This document shows positions 37,283 to 46,760 of a stretch of DNA of 52,889 nt, piece after piece (positions within the stretch are counted from its first letter, which is position 1; each line of letters starts with the position of its first letter). The notes beneath the pieces are model-generated. The model was not told where the DNA came from, made no database searches, and saw only the letters and a list, made by a program, of their open reading frames with translations. The position numbers and the translations under genes are program-made. Source of the DNA: Nocardia neocaledoniensis (lineage in GTDB: Bacteria > Actinomycetota > Actinomycetes > Mycobacteriales > Mycobacteriaceae); assembly GCF_029868625.1 (NCBI RefSeq), contig NZ_JARWOJ010000178.1, positions 1 to 52,889 on the forward strand, written 5' to 3'.

Positions 37283-38242
37283 TCAGGCGCCGAGTGCCGG
37301 ACCGATGGTCGGCCAGGAGGCGTGCAGCGCGTCTTCCCAGTAGGACCACGAATGGGTGCCGACCGGATGCCAGTCGATCTTCGCCGGGATGCCGACGGCG
37401 CGCAGCCGCTGCTCGAAGGCCACCATGCAGGTGTTGACGCCGAGCTCGATCGGACCGCCCAGGAAGATGTTCTCCGCCAGCTGCGGCTTGAGCTCGGCCT
37501 CGTGCGGGCCGGGGATGCCGGTGCCGGTCGACATGTACAGCGCCTTGCCGCGCAGCCGATCGGCCATCAGGGCCGGGTCGTGCGCGGTCCATTCGGGACT
37601 GCCCGGCGCGCCCCACATATTGCCCGGATTGCCGCCCCGGTTGGCGATGGAGAACATGATCGCGCCCGCCGCCATCGCACTGTCCGGGCACGCGCTGTAC
37701 CCGGCGACGGCGCGGTAGAGGCCCGGGTGCCTGGCGGCCAGGATGTAGGCCGCGTTTCCGCCCATCGACAGCCCGCCGATGCCGTTGACGCCGTTGCCGT
37801 CGAACTCGGCGTCGATCAGGCCCGGCAGCTCCTGAGTGAGGAAGGTTTCCCACTTGTACCGGCCGAAGCGCGGGTCGTCGGCGATCCAGTCGGTGTAGTA
37901 GCTGGCCTGGCCGCCCAGCGGCATCACCACATTGACGTTCTTGCCGCGGAAGAAGGCTTCGGCGTCGGTCGCGTTGGTCCAGGTGCTCTGGCCGATGCCG
38001 GGGTCGAGGCCGTCGAGCAGGTAGTAGGTCGAGCGCGAACCGCCGCCGGCCGGGTGCAGCACCTGCAGGTCGATATTGCGGCCCATGGCGGGCGAGGTGA
38101 CGGTGATGGCCGTCCGGGTGGAGCTGAGGTTGTTCATCCCGACGATCTGGGCCGCCGCCGCGGGGGCGGGGTGCACGATCGCGGGGCCGAGCAAGGCGAT
38201 GGCGAATGCCAGCACTGAAGCAGCAACACCTGTACGACGCAC
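37283..38242 (-). CDS. Secreted esterase / antigen 85-like mycolyltransferase family protein
   Basis: 319 aa from the GTG at 38242, which has an excellent GGAGGG seven bases upstream; other in-frame starts at 38257 and 38281 are less supported. Signal peptide VRRTGVAASVLAFAIALLG ending in APAAAA. The alpha/beta-hydrolase fold shows the nucleophile in GIGGLSMGGNAAY, the PGGGSRSTYYLLDG opening and the closing HPVGTHSWSYWEDAL with the catalytic His, all as in the antigen 85/esterase D superfamily. Antigen 85 proteins move mycolates onto trehalose and arabinogalactan; whether this member does so or is a plain esterase is open. Confidence 0.85.
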   Translation of the reverse strand: MRRTGVAASVLAFAIALLGPAIVHPAPAAAAQIVGMNNLSSTRTAITVTSPAMGRNIDLQVLHPAGGGSRSTYYLLDGLDPGIGQSTWTNATDAEAFFRGKNVNVVMPLGGQASYYTDWIADDPRFGRYKWETFLTQELPGLIDAEFDGNGVNGIGGLSMGGNAAYILAARHPGLYRAVAGYSACPDSAMAAGAIMFSIANRGGNPGNMWGAPGSPEWTAHDPALMADRLRGKALYMSTGTGIPGPHEAELKPQLAENIFLGGPIELGVNTCMVAFEQRLRAVGIPAKIDWHPVGTHSWSYWEDALHASWPTIGPALGA

Positions 38243-38374
38243 AGTCCCACCCTCCATAACCGCATGCCAATGACAGTCCAAAGTAACCCACGGGTGAACG
38301 ATCAGAAAGCATTCGGCGTTTTGGGCGTTTCGCCAGCAAACCCTCCGGTACGAGATGACCGGTTCGCCCGGAAG

Positions 38375-38797
38375 TCAGCGCGTGAGGGCGCCGCGAATGG
38401 ACCCGGCGAGGTAATCGAGGTCGGCGCGCGGCGGCGAGGTCGGACGAGCGCGCAGCCCGAAACCGTCGCCCGGTGTCCGCGGGATCACGTGCAGATGCAC
38501 ATGGAACACTTCCTGGCCTGCCGTCACCCCGTCGGCGAGGAAGAAATTCACCCCGTCGGCGGCCACCTCGCTGGCGCGCAGCGCGGCGGCGATCCGCTGC
38601 CCCACCTGGAACAGCTTGCCGCCGAGCGCGGGATCGAGATCGGCCAGGCTCGGCGCGGCCACCTTGGGCACCACGAGCACATGCCCCGGCGTCACGGGAC
38701 GGATGTCCATGAAGGCCAGGCAGTCGTCGTCCTCGTAGACCTTGGAGGCCGGCGCCCGGCCCGCGACGATGTCACTGAAGATCGTGTAGGGGTTCAC
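38375..38797 (-). CDS. HIT-family protein
   Basis: 140-aa nucleotide-binding hydrolase/transferase. YTIFSDIVAGRAPASKVYEDD opens it and HVHLHVIPR is the histidine triad. GTG at 38797 chosen; TAGGAT five bases before it suggests a leaderless message, while the open frame upstream to 38857 is Arg-rich and not conserved. Just downstream of purB on the same strand. A second HIT gene lies at 45669. Confidence 0.88.
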   Translation of the reverse strand: MNPYTIFSDIVAGRAPASKVYEDDDCLAFMDIRPVTPGHVLVVPKVAAPSLADLDPALGGKLFQVGQRIAAALRASEVAADGVNFFLADGVTAGQEVFHVHLHVIPRTPGDGFGLRARPTSPPRADLDYLAGSIRGALTR

Positions 38798-38863
38798 ACC
38801 CCATCCTAAAATGCCCGCCAGACGCCGCGCCCTGGTGCGAATACCCGGACGCGGCATCGGGAC

Positions 38864-40285
38864 TCAGAGGATCGGCGACGGGCTGTAGCGCGCGGCTTCC
38901 GGGTTGGCCTCGACCAGCTTCTGCACCTGCGCGATCACTTCGGACACCTGATCCGAGGCGGCGCCGATGAACGCCGACTTGTCCGCCAGCGCGGCGTCGA
39001 GCGCGGCGCGGTCGAGCGGCATGCGGTCGTCGGCGGCGAGACGGTCCAGCAGATCCGGCTCGCGGCCCTGCTCGCGCATGGCCAGCGCCACCGCGACGGC
39101 GTGCTCCTTGATGACCTCGTGCGCGGTCTCGCGACCCACCCCGGCGCGCACCGCGGCCATCAGGATGCGCGTGGTGGCCAGGAACGGCAGGTACCGGTCG
39201 AGCTCGCGCGCGACCACGGCCGGGTAGGCGCCGAACTCGGCGAGCACGGTCAGGAACGTCTCGGTCTGGCCGTCGATGGCGAAGAAGGCGTCGGGCAGCG
39301 CGACGCGGCGCACCACCGAGCAGAACACGTCACCCTCGTTCCACTGCGCGCCCGCGAGCTCGGCCGCCATCGAGCCGTAGCCGCGCAGCACGACCTGCAG
39401 CCCGTTGACGCGCTCGCAGGAGCGGGTGTTCATCTTGTGCGGCATCGCCGACGAACCGACCTGGCCGGGCTGGAAGCCCTCGGTGACCAGCTCGTGGCCC
39501 GCCATCAGCCGGATCGTGTGCGCGAACGAGGACGGGCCTGCACCCAGCTGCACCAGCGCCGACAACACGTCGTGATCGAGCGAGCGCGGGTACACCTGGC
39601 CGACGCTGGTGAACACGTTCGCGAAGCCGAGGTGGGTGGCCACCTGCTGTTCGAGCGCGGCCAGCTTGCCCGCGTCACCGTCGAGCAGGTCGAGCATGTC
39701 CTGGGCGGTGCCCATCGGGCCCTTGATGCCGCGCAGCGGGTAGCGGTCGATCAGATCGCGCAGGCGGGCGAGGGCGACGAGCACCTCGTCAGCGGCGGAG
39801 GCGAAGCGCTTGCCCAGCGTGGTGGCCTGCGCGGCGACATTGTGCGAGCGGCCTGCCATCACCAGCGCCTGGTACTCGGCGGCCCGCTCGGCCAGCCGGG
39901 CCGCGGTGGCCACGCCGTGGTCGTAGACGTGCTCGAGCGAGAGCCGGATCTGCAGCTGCTCCACGTTCTCGGTGAGGTCGCGGCTGGTCATGCCCTTGTG
40001 CACGTGCTCGTGCCCGGCCAGCGCGTTGAACTCCTCGATCCGCGCCTTCACGTCGTGGCGGGTGACCCGCTCGCGTTCGGCGATCGAGGCCAGGTCCACG
40101 TGGGCGATCACCCGCTCGTAGTCCTCGATCACCCCGGCGGGGACGTCGATGCCGAGCGCGGCCTGCGCCCGCAGCACCTCGAGCCACAGCCGGCGCTCGA
40201 GCACGATCTTGTTCTCGGGCGACCAGAGCGCGACGAGCTCCGGGCTGGCGTATCGAGTGGCGAGGACGTTCGGGACAAGGCTCAC
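38864..40285 (-). CDS. purB: Adenylosuccinate lyase
   Basis: Cleaves SAICAR to AICAR and adenylosuccinate to AMP, releasing fumarate. 473 aa with the fumarase/ASL signature GSSAMPHKMNTRSCERV, the early TRHDVKARIEEFN and HKGMTSRDLTEN motifs, and MAGRSHNVAAQATTLGKRFA. GTG start at 40285 with TAGACT (40294-40299, minus strand) eight bases upstream. The promoter overlaps the stop codon of the TetR gene. Confidence 0.96.
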   Translation of the reverse strand: MSLVPNVLATRYASPELVALWSPENKIVLERRLWLEVLRAQAALGIDVPAGVIEDYERVIAHVDLASIAERERVTRHDVKARIEEFNALAGHEHVHKGMTSRDLTENVEQLQIRLSLEHVYDHGVATAARLAERAAEYQALVMAGRSHNVAAQATTLGKRFASAADEVLVALARLRDLIDRYPLRGIKGPMGTAQDMLDLLDGDAGKLAALEQQVATHLGFANVFTSVGQVYPRSLDHDVLSALVQLGAGPSSFAHTIRLMAGHELVTEGFQPGQVGSSAMPHKMNTRSCERVNGLQVVLRGYGSMAAELAGAQWNEGDVFCSVVRRVALPDAFFAIDGQTETFLTVLAEFGAYPAVVARELDRYLPFLATTRILMAAVRAGVGRETAHEVIKEHAVAVALAMREQGREPDLLDRLAADDRMPLDRAALDAALADKSAFIGAASDQVSEVIAQVQKLVEANPEAARYSPSPIL

Positions 40286-40291
40286 GAACGC

Positions 40292-40945
40292 TCAGTCTAA
40301 TTGCCGCGCGCGTTCCAGCTGCTGGGGCATCATGTTCGGCACGACGGGCGGGGCGACGATGTCGATCATCTCCAGCAGACCGGCCCGTGCGGGGCGGCGC
40401 GGTTCGGGATGACCCTCGATCAGCGCGGCCACGACAGCGCCGTCGACGACGGCGACCAGACGGCGCAACTGCTCGGGGCGCACCACTCGATCGGAGCGGC
40501 GCAGCACGTCGGCGAGCAGGTCTTCGAGCTGGGTGCGTAGTCGGAGCTGGACCTCGCGTAACTCGGGGTGCCGAGCGGAGGCCACGGAGCGCTCGTAGCG
40601 CGCGATCAGCTGACCCCTGGCGTCGAGATCGCCGTCGTCGGGGCCGACCAGCAGGTCGAGGACGAGGTCGACCGTCGCCTCGGAGCCGCGGCGACGGTGG
40701 CTGACCTCACCGACCCGGCGGCGCATGGCGTCGAGTTCGATCGCGCCGCTGAACTCCACGGCGCGGGCGATCAGATCTTCCAGGGATTCGAAGTAGTAGG
40801 TGGTCGAGGCGAGCGGAAGATCGGCTCGCGACGCCACCGAGCGATGTCGCACCGCGTCGAAGCCACCTTCGAGCAACAGTTCAGCCGCCGCCGCCACCAG
40901 GGCCTGGCGACGTCGTTCGCCTTTCGGGGTCGTCGCGGTGGTCAC
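40292..40945 (-). CDS. TetR-family transcriptional regulator
   Basis: 217 aa. ALVAAAAELLLEGGFDAVRHRSVASRADLPLASTTYYFESLEDLIARAVEF is the DNA-binding domain; the TTYYFES form is typical of the branch. The C-terminal part is helical with no recognisable ligand site. It precedes purB by six bases, as Rv0775 does near purB in M. tuberculosis (recalled), but purB also appears to have its own promoter. Target unknown. The 155-base gap upstream shows no clear palindrome. Confidence 0.9.
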   Translation of the reverse strand: MTTATTPKGERRRQALVAAAAELLLEGGFDAVRHRSVASRADLPLASTTYYFESLEDLIARAVEFSGAIELDAMRRRVGEVSHRRRGSEATVDLVLDLLVGPDDGDLDARGQLIARYERSVASARHPELREVQLRLRTQLEDLLADVLRRSDRVVRPEQLRRLVAVVDGAVVAALIEGHPEPRRPARAGLLEMIDIVAPPVVPNMMPQQLERARQLD

Positions 40946-41100
40946 CGTGCCATCGTGCCAGTCATCATCAGTTCAACCGTGCGCAATCGTCATCGGGGAA
41001 ACGCGGGAAATAGGGATACCTGAGTTTTACCGCATCCCGGCAAAGATGTGTTCGTACTAGGCAAAGTTGTTGTCGCACATCACTGTTGAGTCCAGACTGG

Positions 41101-42261
41101 TCAGTCCTTCAGGAAGCGTCCCAACCGGTCCAGTGCTGCGGCGATGTCGTCGGTGGCGCCTGCGAAGGAGAAGCGAATCGTGCGAATGCCGTGCACGGTG
41201 TCGAAGTCGAGACCGGGCGCCAGCGCGACGCCGGTCTCGGCGAGCACGCGCTCGCACCAGGCCAGCGAGTCATTGGTCAAGTGACCGATATCGGCGTAGG
41301 CGTAGAAGGCGCCGTCGGCGGGCGCGAGGTCGGTGATCCCGATGCTCGGCAGCCCCTCCAGCAACAGCGCCCGGTTGCGCGCGTAGCGGCGCACGTGCCC
41401 GTCCAGCTCATCCTTGGCTTCCGGCCCGAAGGCGTGCACCGCCGCGTACTGGGAGATGGCGGGCGGGCACACCGTCATGTTCGAGGCCAGCCGCTGCAGC
41501 GCGGGCCGCAGATCGGCCGGCGCGAGCATCCAGCCCAGCCGCCAGCCGGTCATCGAGAAGTACTTCGACACCGAGCCGATCACCACCGCGCTGCGGGAGA
41601 ACTCCCAGGCCGAGGCGGTCGGGGTCGAGTCGCCGAAGGTGATGCCGTGATAGATCTCGTCGGAGATCAGCAGCGTGCCGTGCGCCTCGCACCAGCGGGC
41701 CAGCGCGGCCAGCTCGGCCGGGTCGATCATGGTGCCGGTCGGGTTCGCCGGGCTCGCCACCACCAGACCGGCGGGCGGTTCGGGCAGCGCCTCGAGCATG
41801 GCGACGGTCGGCTGGAAGCGGGTCTGCGGGCCGCAGTCGAGTTCCACGACCGTGCAGCCGAGCGCCGTCAACGTGTTGCGGTAGGCCGGGTAGCCGGGCC
41901 GGGCCACCACGACCGTGTCGCCCGCGTCGAAGGCCGCGAGGAAGATCAGGGTGAACGCGCCGGAGGAGCCGGTGGTCACCACGACCTCGTCCGGGTGCAC
42001 GTCGTAGCCGTAGGTCTCGCTGTGATGGCCCGCGATCGCCTCGCGCAGGGGCAGGATGCCGAAGGTCTCGGTGTAGCCGAGCAGCTCGTGGTCGATCGCG
42101 GCCCTGGTCGCGCGCAGCACCGGGGCCGGCGCCTGCGTGGAGGGCTGGCCCGCGGCGAGGACGAGCACGTCACCGTGCGTTCTGGCCCGCTCGGCCGCCG
42201 CCTTCCACACGTCCATCACGTAGAAGGGGGGAATGGTCGACCGGCGCGATTGTCTGGACAC
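41101..42261 (-). CDS. PLP-dependent class I/II aminotransferase
   Basis: 386 aa. Fold-type I aminotransferase landmarks: LAAGQPS, YTETFGILPLREAIAGHH, TTGSSGAFTLIFLAAFDAGD, SPANPTGTMIDP, ISDEIYHGITF and the PLP lysine in GSVSKYFSMTGWRLGW, then RFSFAG at the end with the substrate-carboxylate Arg. Most like aspartate/alanine-type enzymes; the amino donor cannot be fixed. Divergent from the M23 peptidase gene. Confidence 0.9.
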   Translation of the reverse strand: MSRQSRRSTIPPFYVMDVWKAAAERARTHGDVLVLAAGQPSTQAPAPVLRATRAAIDHELLGYTETFGILPLREAIAGHHSETYGYDVHPDEVVVTTGSSGAFTLIFLAAFDAGDTVVVARPGYPAYRNTLTALGCTVVELDCGPQTRFQPTVAMLEALPEPPAGLVVASPANPTGTMIDPAELAALARWCEAHGTLLISDEIYHGITFGDSTPTASAWEFSRSAVVIGSVSKYFSMTGWRLGWMLAPADLRPALQRLASNMTVCPPAISQYAAVHAFGPEAKDELDGHVRRYARNRALLLEGLPSIGITDLAPADGAFYAYADIGHLTNDSLAWCERVLAETGVALAPGLDFDTVHGIRTIRFSFAGATDDIAAALDRLGRFLKD

Positions 42262-42388
42262 CCCGAAAACGGTAGAGCACCCGGATGCGGGCGTTCACCG
42301 ATATGGTCGGCACAATGGCTCCGACAGCGAATACGCAGCCACCGACGCAGCAGGCGAGGCCGCGTCGGGGCAGGTACGCGGGGGCAGC

Positions 42389-43777
42389 ATGGAGTGGGTG
42401 AAGACGGCGCGAGCGCGACGGCGCGCGTCATCGACGGTCGACACCACGGCGGCCGACGACACGTCTTCCGGCACCGATGCCGCGGCGCCGACCGAGCCCC
42501 GGCACGGCGCCGCTGTGGAATCCGACGTGAACGTCGACCGGGCGCCGACCTCGGATACGCCCACCACGGCCAACACCGCACCTGTCGTCGCGCACCGCGC
42601 CGAAGCGGGGTCGGCTGCGAACGCGGGCGCCACGCACGACACGGCAGCCCACACCGAGATCGACACGACGGCCGACAGCTCGGCCGACGACACGACCACG
42701 GCCGACAGCTCGGCCCGCGACACAACCACGACCGACGACTCAGCCGGCGACGGGGCTGCAGACGGTGCTGCGGCGCACAAAGGTCCGCGGCGCCGGGTGT
42801 TCACCGCCAATGGGCATATCCTGCAAGCGGATTGGCGTGCGCAGCTACGCCCGGCGATCGGTGTGCGTGAGCGGACGCGGGGGTGGGTCGCGGCGCATCC
42901 GGTGGTCGGCGAGATCGTGGGCGAATTGCGTGGTGGCGAGCTGCGCAAGGTCTTCTGGGTGCGGCCCAAGGCGCTGACCGAGACGCTGTGGGAGCGGCGG
43001 CCGAGCCGGGAACGCGTGCGGCGGGTTCTGCTGGAACGGCGGGTGCTGATCGCCGGGGTCGCGGTGGTGGCGGTGTTCGTCGCCGCCGACGCCCAGCGCG
43101 CCGACGTGCCGAGTGATCGCCCGGTGACGCTGGGCGAGGCACAGCACGTCGCGATCGCCTACACCCCGCAGCTACTTCCGAATCCGCAGTCGTCGAGCCG
43201 CCTGCTCGCCGCCATCGCCGCCGGTGAGAAACGGCGCGAGGCCGCCGTGGTCGCCGCCGCGGCCCGCGCGACGCTGGAACGCGCCAAGGCCGAGGCCGCG
43301 GCCGCCGCCTCCGGCGAATGGCAGGACTGGATGGGCCAGCGCGCCCCCGTGGTCCCCGGCGTGCTGGTGCCGGGCTCGACCCCCTCGGGCGGCGGTTTCA
43401 GCCTGCCCGCGAAGGGCGCGTTCACCTCGGGCTTCGGCTCCCGCTGGGGCACCATGCACCGCGGCATCGACATCGCCGCCCCCATCGGCAGCCCCATCTA
43501 CGCCGTCGCCGACGGCACCGTCGTCGAGGCGGGCCCGGCCCAGGGCTTCGGCCTGTGGGTTCGCATCCGCCACGACGACGGCACCATCAGCATCTACGGC
43601 CACATGTACGACTTCTTCGTCTCCCAGGGCGAACGCGTCCCCGCCGGCATGCAGATCGCCCGCATCGGCAACCGCGGCGACTCCACCGGCCCCCACCTGC
43701 ACTTCGAGATCGTGCAGAACGGCCAGCACGTCGACCCGCAGGCCTGGCTGGCCCTGCACGGCCTCAGCCTGACCTGA
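42389..43777 (+). CDS. M23-family (LytM) peptidase, membrane-anchored
   Basis: 462 aa from the ATG at 42389. A long cytoplasmic Thr/Ala/Asp-rich disordered region with a 10-residue repeat (residues 92-120) leads to one helix (218-233), so the enzyme domain faces outside. A helical linker (270-310) precedes the LytM domain with metal ligands His357/Asp361 (HRGID) and HLH (His436, His438). Such proteins cut peptidoglycan cross-links or activate those that do. The frame is open to 42233, but the extra residues overlap the divergent aminotransferase and look non-coding. Confidence 0.88.
   Translation: MEWVKTARARRRASSTVDTTAADDTSSGTDAAAPTEPRHGAAVESDVNVDRAPTSDTPTTANTAPVVAHRAEAGSAANAGATHDTAAHTEIDTTADSSADDTTTADSSARDTTTTDDSAGDGAADGAAAHKGPRRRVFTANGHILQADWRAQLRPAIGVRERTRGWVAAHPVVGEIVGELRGGELRKVFWVRPKALTETLWERRPSRERVRRVLLERRVLIAGVAVVAVFVAADAQRADVPSDRPVTLGEAQHVAIAYTPQLLPNPQSSSRLLAAIAAGEKRREAAVVAAAARATLERAKAEAAAAASGEWQDWMGQRAPVVPGVLVPGSTPSGGGFSLPAKGAFTSGFGSRWGTMHRGIDIAAPIGSPIYAVADGTVVEAGPAQGFGLWVRIRHDDGTISIYGHMYDFFVSQGERVPAGMQIARIGNRGDSTGPHLHFEIVQNGQHVDPQAWLALHGLSLT
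42662..42748 (+). repeat. In-frame 30-bp tandem repeats in the M23 gene
   Basis: Three units encoding DTTADSSAD, DTTTADSSAR and DTTTTDDSAG. The first two share an exact 18-base block, ACGGCCGACAGCTCGGCC, at 42668-42685 and 42698-42715, 30 bases apart. The tract may vary in copy number between strains. Confidence 0.75.
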
Positions 43778-43786
43778 CCGCCGGAC

Positions 43787-45067
43787 CTACTCGGCCGCGA
43801 CCGCCCGTTCCGGGATGACGACCTCGGTGGCGCCGATGTCGGTGCGGAAGTGGCTGCCGGGCAGCTTGATCTGGGCCAGGCGGGCGTAGGCGCGTTCCCT
43901 GGCCTGGGCGAGGTCCGCGCCGACGCCGACGACATTGAGGACACGGCCGCCCGCGGAGACCAGGGCCTTGTCCTCGCGCTGGCCGGTGCCCGCGTGCAGG
44001 ACGAGGGTGTCGCCGTCGAGGCTGTCCTCGGCGCCGGTGATCACGTCGCCGGTGCGCGGCCGGGCCGGGTAGTTCTCGGCGGCCAGGACGACCGTGATCG
44101 CGGCGCCGTCCTTCCAGCGCGGCGCCTCGACCTCGGCCAGGCGGCCGGTGGCGGTGGCGTGCAGCAGTTCGGCGAAGGGGCTGTCGAGCAGCGCGAGCAC
44201 GGCCTGGGTCTCGGGATCACCGAAGCGGCAATTGAATTCGACGACGGCGGGCCCGTTCGAGCCGACCGCGAGCCCCGCGTACAGCAGGCCGGAGAACGCG
44301 CTGCCCCGGCGCACCAGCTCGGCCGCGACGGGCTTCACCACGTCCTCGACGATCTCGGTCAGCGTCTCGGCGGGCAGCCACGGCAGCGGGGTGTAGGCGC
44401 CCATGCCGCCGGTGTTGGGCCCGGAATCGCCGTCGCCGACGCGCTTGTGGTCCTGCGCGGGCAGCAGCGGGACGACGGTCTCCCCGTCGACCAGACAGAA
44501 CAGCGACACCTCGGGCCCGTCCAGGAACGATTCCAGCAGCACCGGATGACCCTGTTCGAGCAGCTCGGCGCCGTGGTCGCGGGCCGCGCGCCGATCGGCG
44601 GTCACCACCACGCCCTTGCCTGCGGCCAGGCCGTCGTCCTTGACCACCCAGGTCGGGCCGAAGCGATCGAGCGCCGCGTCCAGGTCGGCCGGGTTGTCGA
44701 CGATCTCGCTGTGCGCGGTCCGCACACCCGCCGCCGCCATCACGTCCTTGGCGAACGCCTTGGACCCCTCGATCCTGGCCGCGTCGGCGGACGGGCCGAA
44801 CACGGGGAAGCCGGCCGCGCGCACGGCGTCGGCGATGCCGAGCACCAGCGGCACCTCGGGCCCGATCACCACGAGGTCGGCGGCCACGTCGGTCGCGAGC
44901 GCGACGACGGCCTCGGCCGAGCAGGGGTCGACCTGGCGTAGTTCGGCCTGCTGCCCGATGCCGGGATTGCCGGGGGCCGCGATCACCGCCGTCACCGACG
45001 GATCCCGGCGCAGCGCCAGGACGAGGGCATGTTCACGGGCTCCGGAACCGATGACGAGTACGCGCAC
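43787..45067 (-). CDS. purD: Phosphoribosylamine-glycine ligase (GAR synthetase)
   Basis: Second step of purine synthesis, joining glycine to phosphoribosylamine with ATP. 426 aa of the ATP-grasp superfamily: [64 protein letters not shown] and [19 protein letters not shown] start at 45067. It converges with the M23 gene, nine bases apart. Confidence 0.96.
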   Translation of the reverse strand: MRVLVIGSGAREHALVLALRRDPSVTAVIAAPGNPGIGQQAELRQVDPCSAEAVVALATDVAADLVVIGPEVPLVLGIADAVRAAGFPVFGPSADAARIEGSKAFAKDVMAAAGVRTAHSEIVDNPADLDAALDRFGPTWVVKDDGLAAGKGVVVTADRRAARDHGAELLEQGHPVLLESFLDGPEVSLFCLVDGETVVPLLPAQDHKRVGDGDSGPNTGGMGAYTPLPWLPAETLTEIVEDVVKPVAAELVRRGSAFSGLLYAGLAVGSNGPAVVEFNCRFGDPETQAVLALLDSPFAELLHATATGRLAEVEAPRWKDGAAITVVLAAENYPARPRTGDVITGAEDSLDGDTLVLHAGTGQREDKALVSAGGRVLNVVGVGADLAQARERAYARLAQIKLPGSHFRTDIGATEVVIPERAVAAE

Positions 45068-45074
45068 GGGTCAC

Positions 45075-45080
45075 AGATTA
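45075..45080 (-). promoter_or_regulatory. -10 element TAATCT for purD, leaderless start
   Basis: On the minus strand TAATCT ends seven bases before the purD GTG and no ribosome site lies between. The rest of the gap up to the PH-domain gene holds nothing recognisable. Confidence 0.55.
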
Positions 45081-45276
45081 GTCGCGCTCTTCGCGCGCGG
45101 TTCGCACGCCCCGGCCTGCCATCGAGTCGCGATATCCGGCGGCGGTGACCGTCGTTCCCGGCCCCCACCCCGCACCGGGAATTCACTCGCGCACGCCACC
45201 CGGGACGGGTTCGCTTGGGGGACAATGGGGTCGGCGCGACGATACGCACGCCGGGAACAGGCGAGGGGAGAACGTC

Positions 45277-45654
45277 ATGGGTCTGCTCGACGGGATGATG
45301 GGCAACGCGGGTCGCATCGACCCGGCCGCCGCCCAGCAGGAGTACGCCAAGCTGTTCGGGCAGGGTGAGCAGGTGTATTCGGCGTTCATCCTGGTGCGCG
45401 ACGCGATGCTGTTCACCAATCGGCGCCTGATCCTGGTCGACAAGCAGGGCGTCACCGGGCGCAAGGTGAGTTATCACAGCATCCCGTACCGGTCGATCAC
45501 CCATTTCGCCGTCGAGACCGCGGGCACCTTCGACCTCGACGCCGAGCTCTACATCTGGATCGGCAGCGGCAACGAGCCGGTCAAGCAGCGTTTCAACCGG
45601 CAGGTCGACATCTACGAGGTGCAGGGCATCCTGTCGCATTTCGTCGGGATCTAG
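45277..45654 (+). CDS. PH-domain protein (bacterial bPH type)
   Basis: 125 aa from the ATG at 45277 with GAGGGGAG upstream. [51 protein letters not shown] matches the bacterial pleckstrin-homology family. No membrane helix or signal. Role unknown; fold and family suggest a cytosolic oligomeric adaptor. The frame open to 45145 is not conserved-looking. Confidence 0.85.
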   Translation: MGLLDGMMGNAGRIDPAAAQQEYAKLFGQGEQVYSAFILVRDAMLFTNRRLILVDKQGVTGRKVSYHSIPYRSITHFAVETAGTFDLDAELYIWIGSGNEPVKQRFNRQVDIYEVQGILSHFVGI

Positions 45655-45655
45655 T

Positions 45656-45661
45656 TAGGCT
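45656..45661 (+). promoter_or_regulatory. -10 element TAGGCT, leaderless start
   Basis: TAGGCT ends seven bases before the HIT-gene ATG and begins two bases after the PH-gene stop, so the HIT gene can be transcribed separately. Confidence 0.5.
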
Positions 45662-45668
45662 CGCGGCT

Positions 45669-46094
45669 ATGGCATCCGTCTTCAGCGCGATCATCGCAGG
45701 ACAGCTCCCCGGCCGCTTCGTCTGGACCGACGACGAATTCGTCGCCTTCCTCACCATCGCCCCCGTCACCCAGGGCCACACCCTCATCGTGCCGCGCGCC
45801 GAGCTCGACCAGTGGCAGGACATCGACCCCGCCGTGATGGCCAGGATGACCGGCCTCGCCCAGAAGATCGGCCAGGCCGTCCGCATCGCCTTCGACGCCC
45901 CGCGCGCCGGCCTGCTCATCGCCGGCCTCGAGGTCCCCCACCTGCACACCCACGTCTTCCCCGCCTACACCATGGGCGACTTCGACATCTCCGGCGCCGA
46001 CACCGACCCCTCCCCCGAATCCCTCGACGAGGCCCAGTCCAAGATCAAGGCGGCCCTGCGCGACCTCGGCTTCGGCGCCAACGTCCCCGACTGA
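45669..46094 (+). CDS. HIT-family protein
   Basis: 141 aa. [21 protein letters not shown] opens it and the triad is HLHTHVFP. Similar in size and spacing to the mycobacterial HIT protein Rv0759c (recalled). Substrate likely a nucleotide or nucleotidylated compound. Not a recent duplicate of the HIT gene at 38375, from which it differs widely. Confidence 0.88.
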   Translation: MASVFSAIIAGQLPGRFVWTDDEFVAFLTIAPVTQGHTLIVPRAELDQWQDIDPAVMARMTGLAQKIGQAVRIAFDAPRAGLLIAGLEVPHLHTHVFPAYTMGDFDISGADTDPSPESLDEAQSKIKAALRDLGFGANVPD

Positions 46095-46349
46095 GCTTCG
46101 TTCGCGACGTCGAATCCCCCTGCGGCTCGACGAGGTCACCGGCTCCGAGTTCCGCTCCGTCTGGGCTCGGGCCATGACCAGCAGGCCGACAGTTACACCA
46201 CGTCGAACCCGCCCGTCCAATAATCAACATCTACCGAGCAACGCTGAATGACAAAGTCGTCCGGATGGTCGCGAAATCCAGGCGCAGCGCCGAGGCGTGC
46301 CACAGCGGCACGTGCATTGATTTTTGTTTACGGTAACGATTTTCCCACC

Positions 46350-46739
46350 TCACAGCCTGGCAGCAAGCTCCCATATCTCCGGAGGAACTGGCTCGGTTTC
46401 GCTCGGCGGTATCCGGCTGACAACCACCCGCAGTTTGTCCCGCACATCGCCTTCGAGATCGGTGTGCGCGATCCGCAAAGTGGCGACCAGTAGGTCGCCT
46501 GGATAAAAATCGCCCGACGCCAGGGGGTTTCGCATGAGCTCCTCTAGAACGCGAGGGATTAAAATTTCAAGTGAAGTCCTTTGTGTCACAAGTACCCGCA
46601 GGTCCTCCGTGGTCAGGTTTTCGATGGGAACTTTACGCAGCCGATGTACTGTTCGGGTCAGCCGTGTTGCGCTGCCGTCCGGTTCCGGCCACGGGCCGTC
46701 GACCTGCTCAATCGTCTGCTTCGCGGTCTCGCCTGCCAT
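46350..46739 (-). CDS. CdiI-like immunity protein of the toxin cassette
   Basis: 129-aa acidic, soluble protein. The core LTTEDLRVLVTQRTSLEILIPRVLEEL followed by NPLASGDFYPGDLLVATLRI (residues 71-90) is the pattern of the contact-dependent growth inhibition immunity family, in which GDFYPGDLL is strongly conserved. It starts 21 bases after the toxin stop on the same strand, the normal order for a toxin and its protector. It should bind and block the toxin's C-terminal domain in the cytosol. Base composition is visibly lower in GC than neighbouring housekeeping genes. The identification rests on motif recall, not a search. Confidence 0.8.
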   Translation of the reverse strand: MAGETAKQTIEQVDGPWPEPDGSATRLTRTVHRLRKVPIENLTTEDLRVLVTQRTSLEILIPRVLEELMRNPLASGDFYPGDLLVATLRIAHTDLEGDVRDKLRVVVSRIPPSETEPVPPEIWELAARL

Positions 46740-46760
46740 AACGCCTTCCCTATCCGATAA

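Noticed and set aside
40946..41100. Operator for the TetR gene at 40292
   Set aside because: Only short, imperfect symmetry was seen in this gap, not enough to call a site.
46248..46493. Plus-strand small open frame across the end of the immunity gene
   Set aside because: No ribosome site or -10 element, composition unlike coding, and it overlaps the immunity gene.
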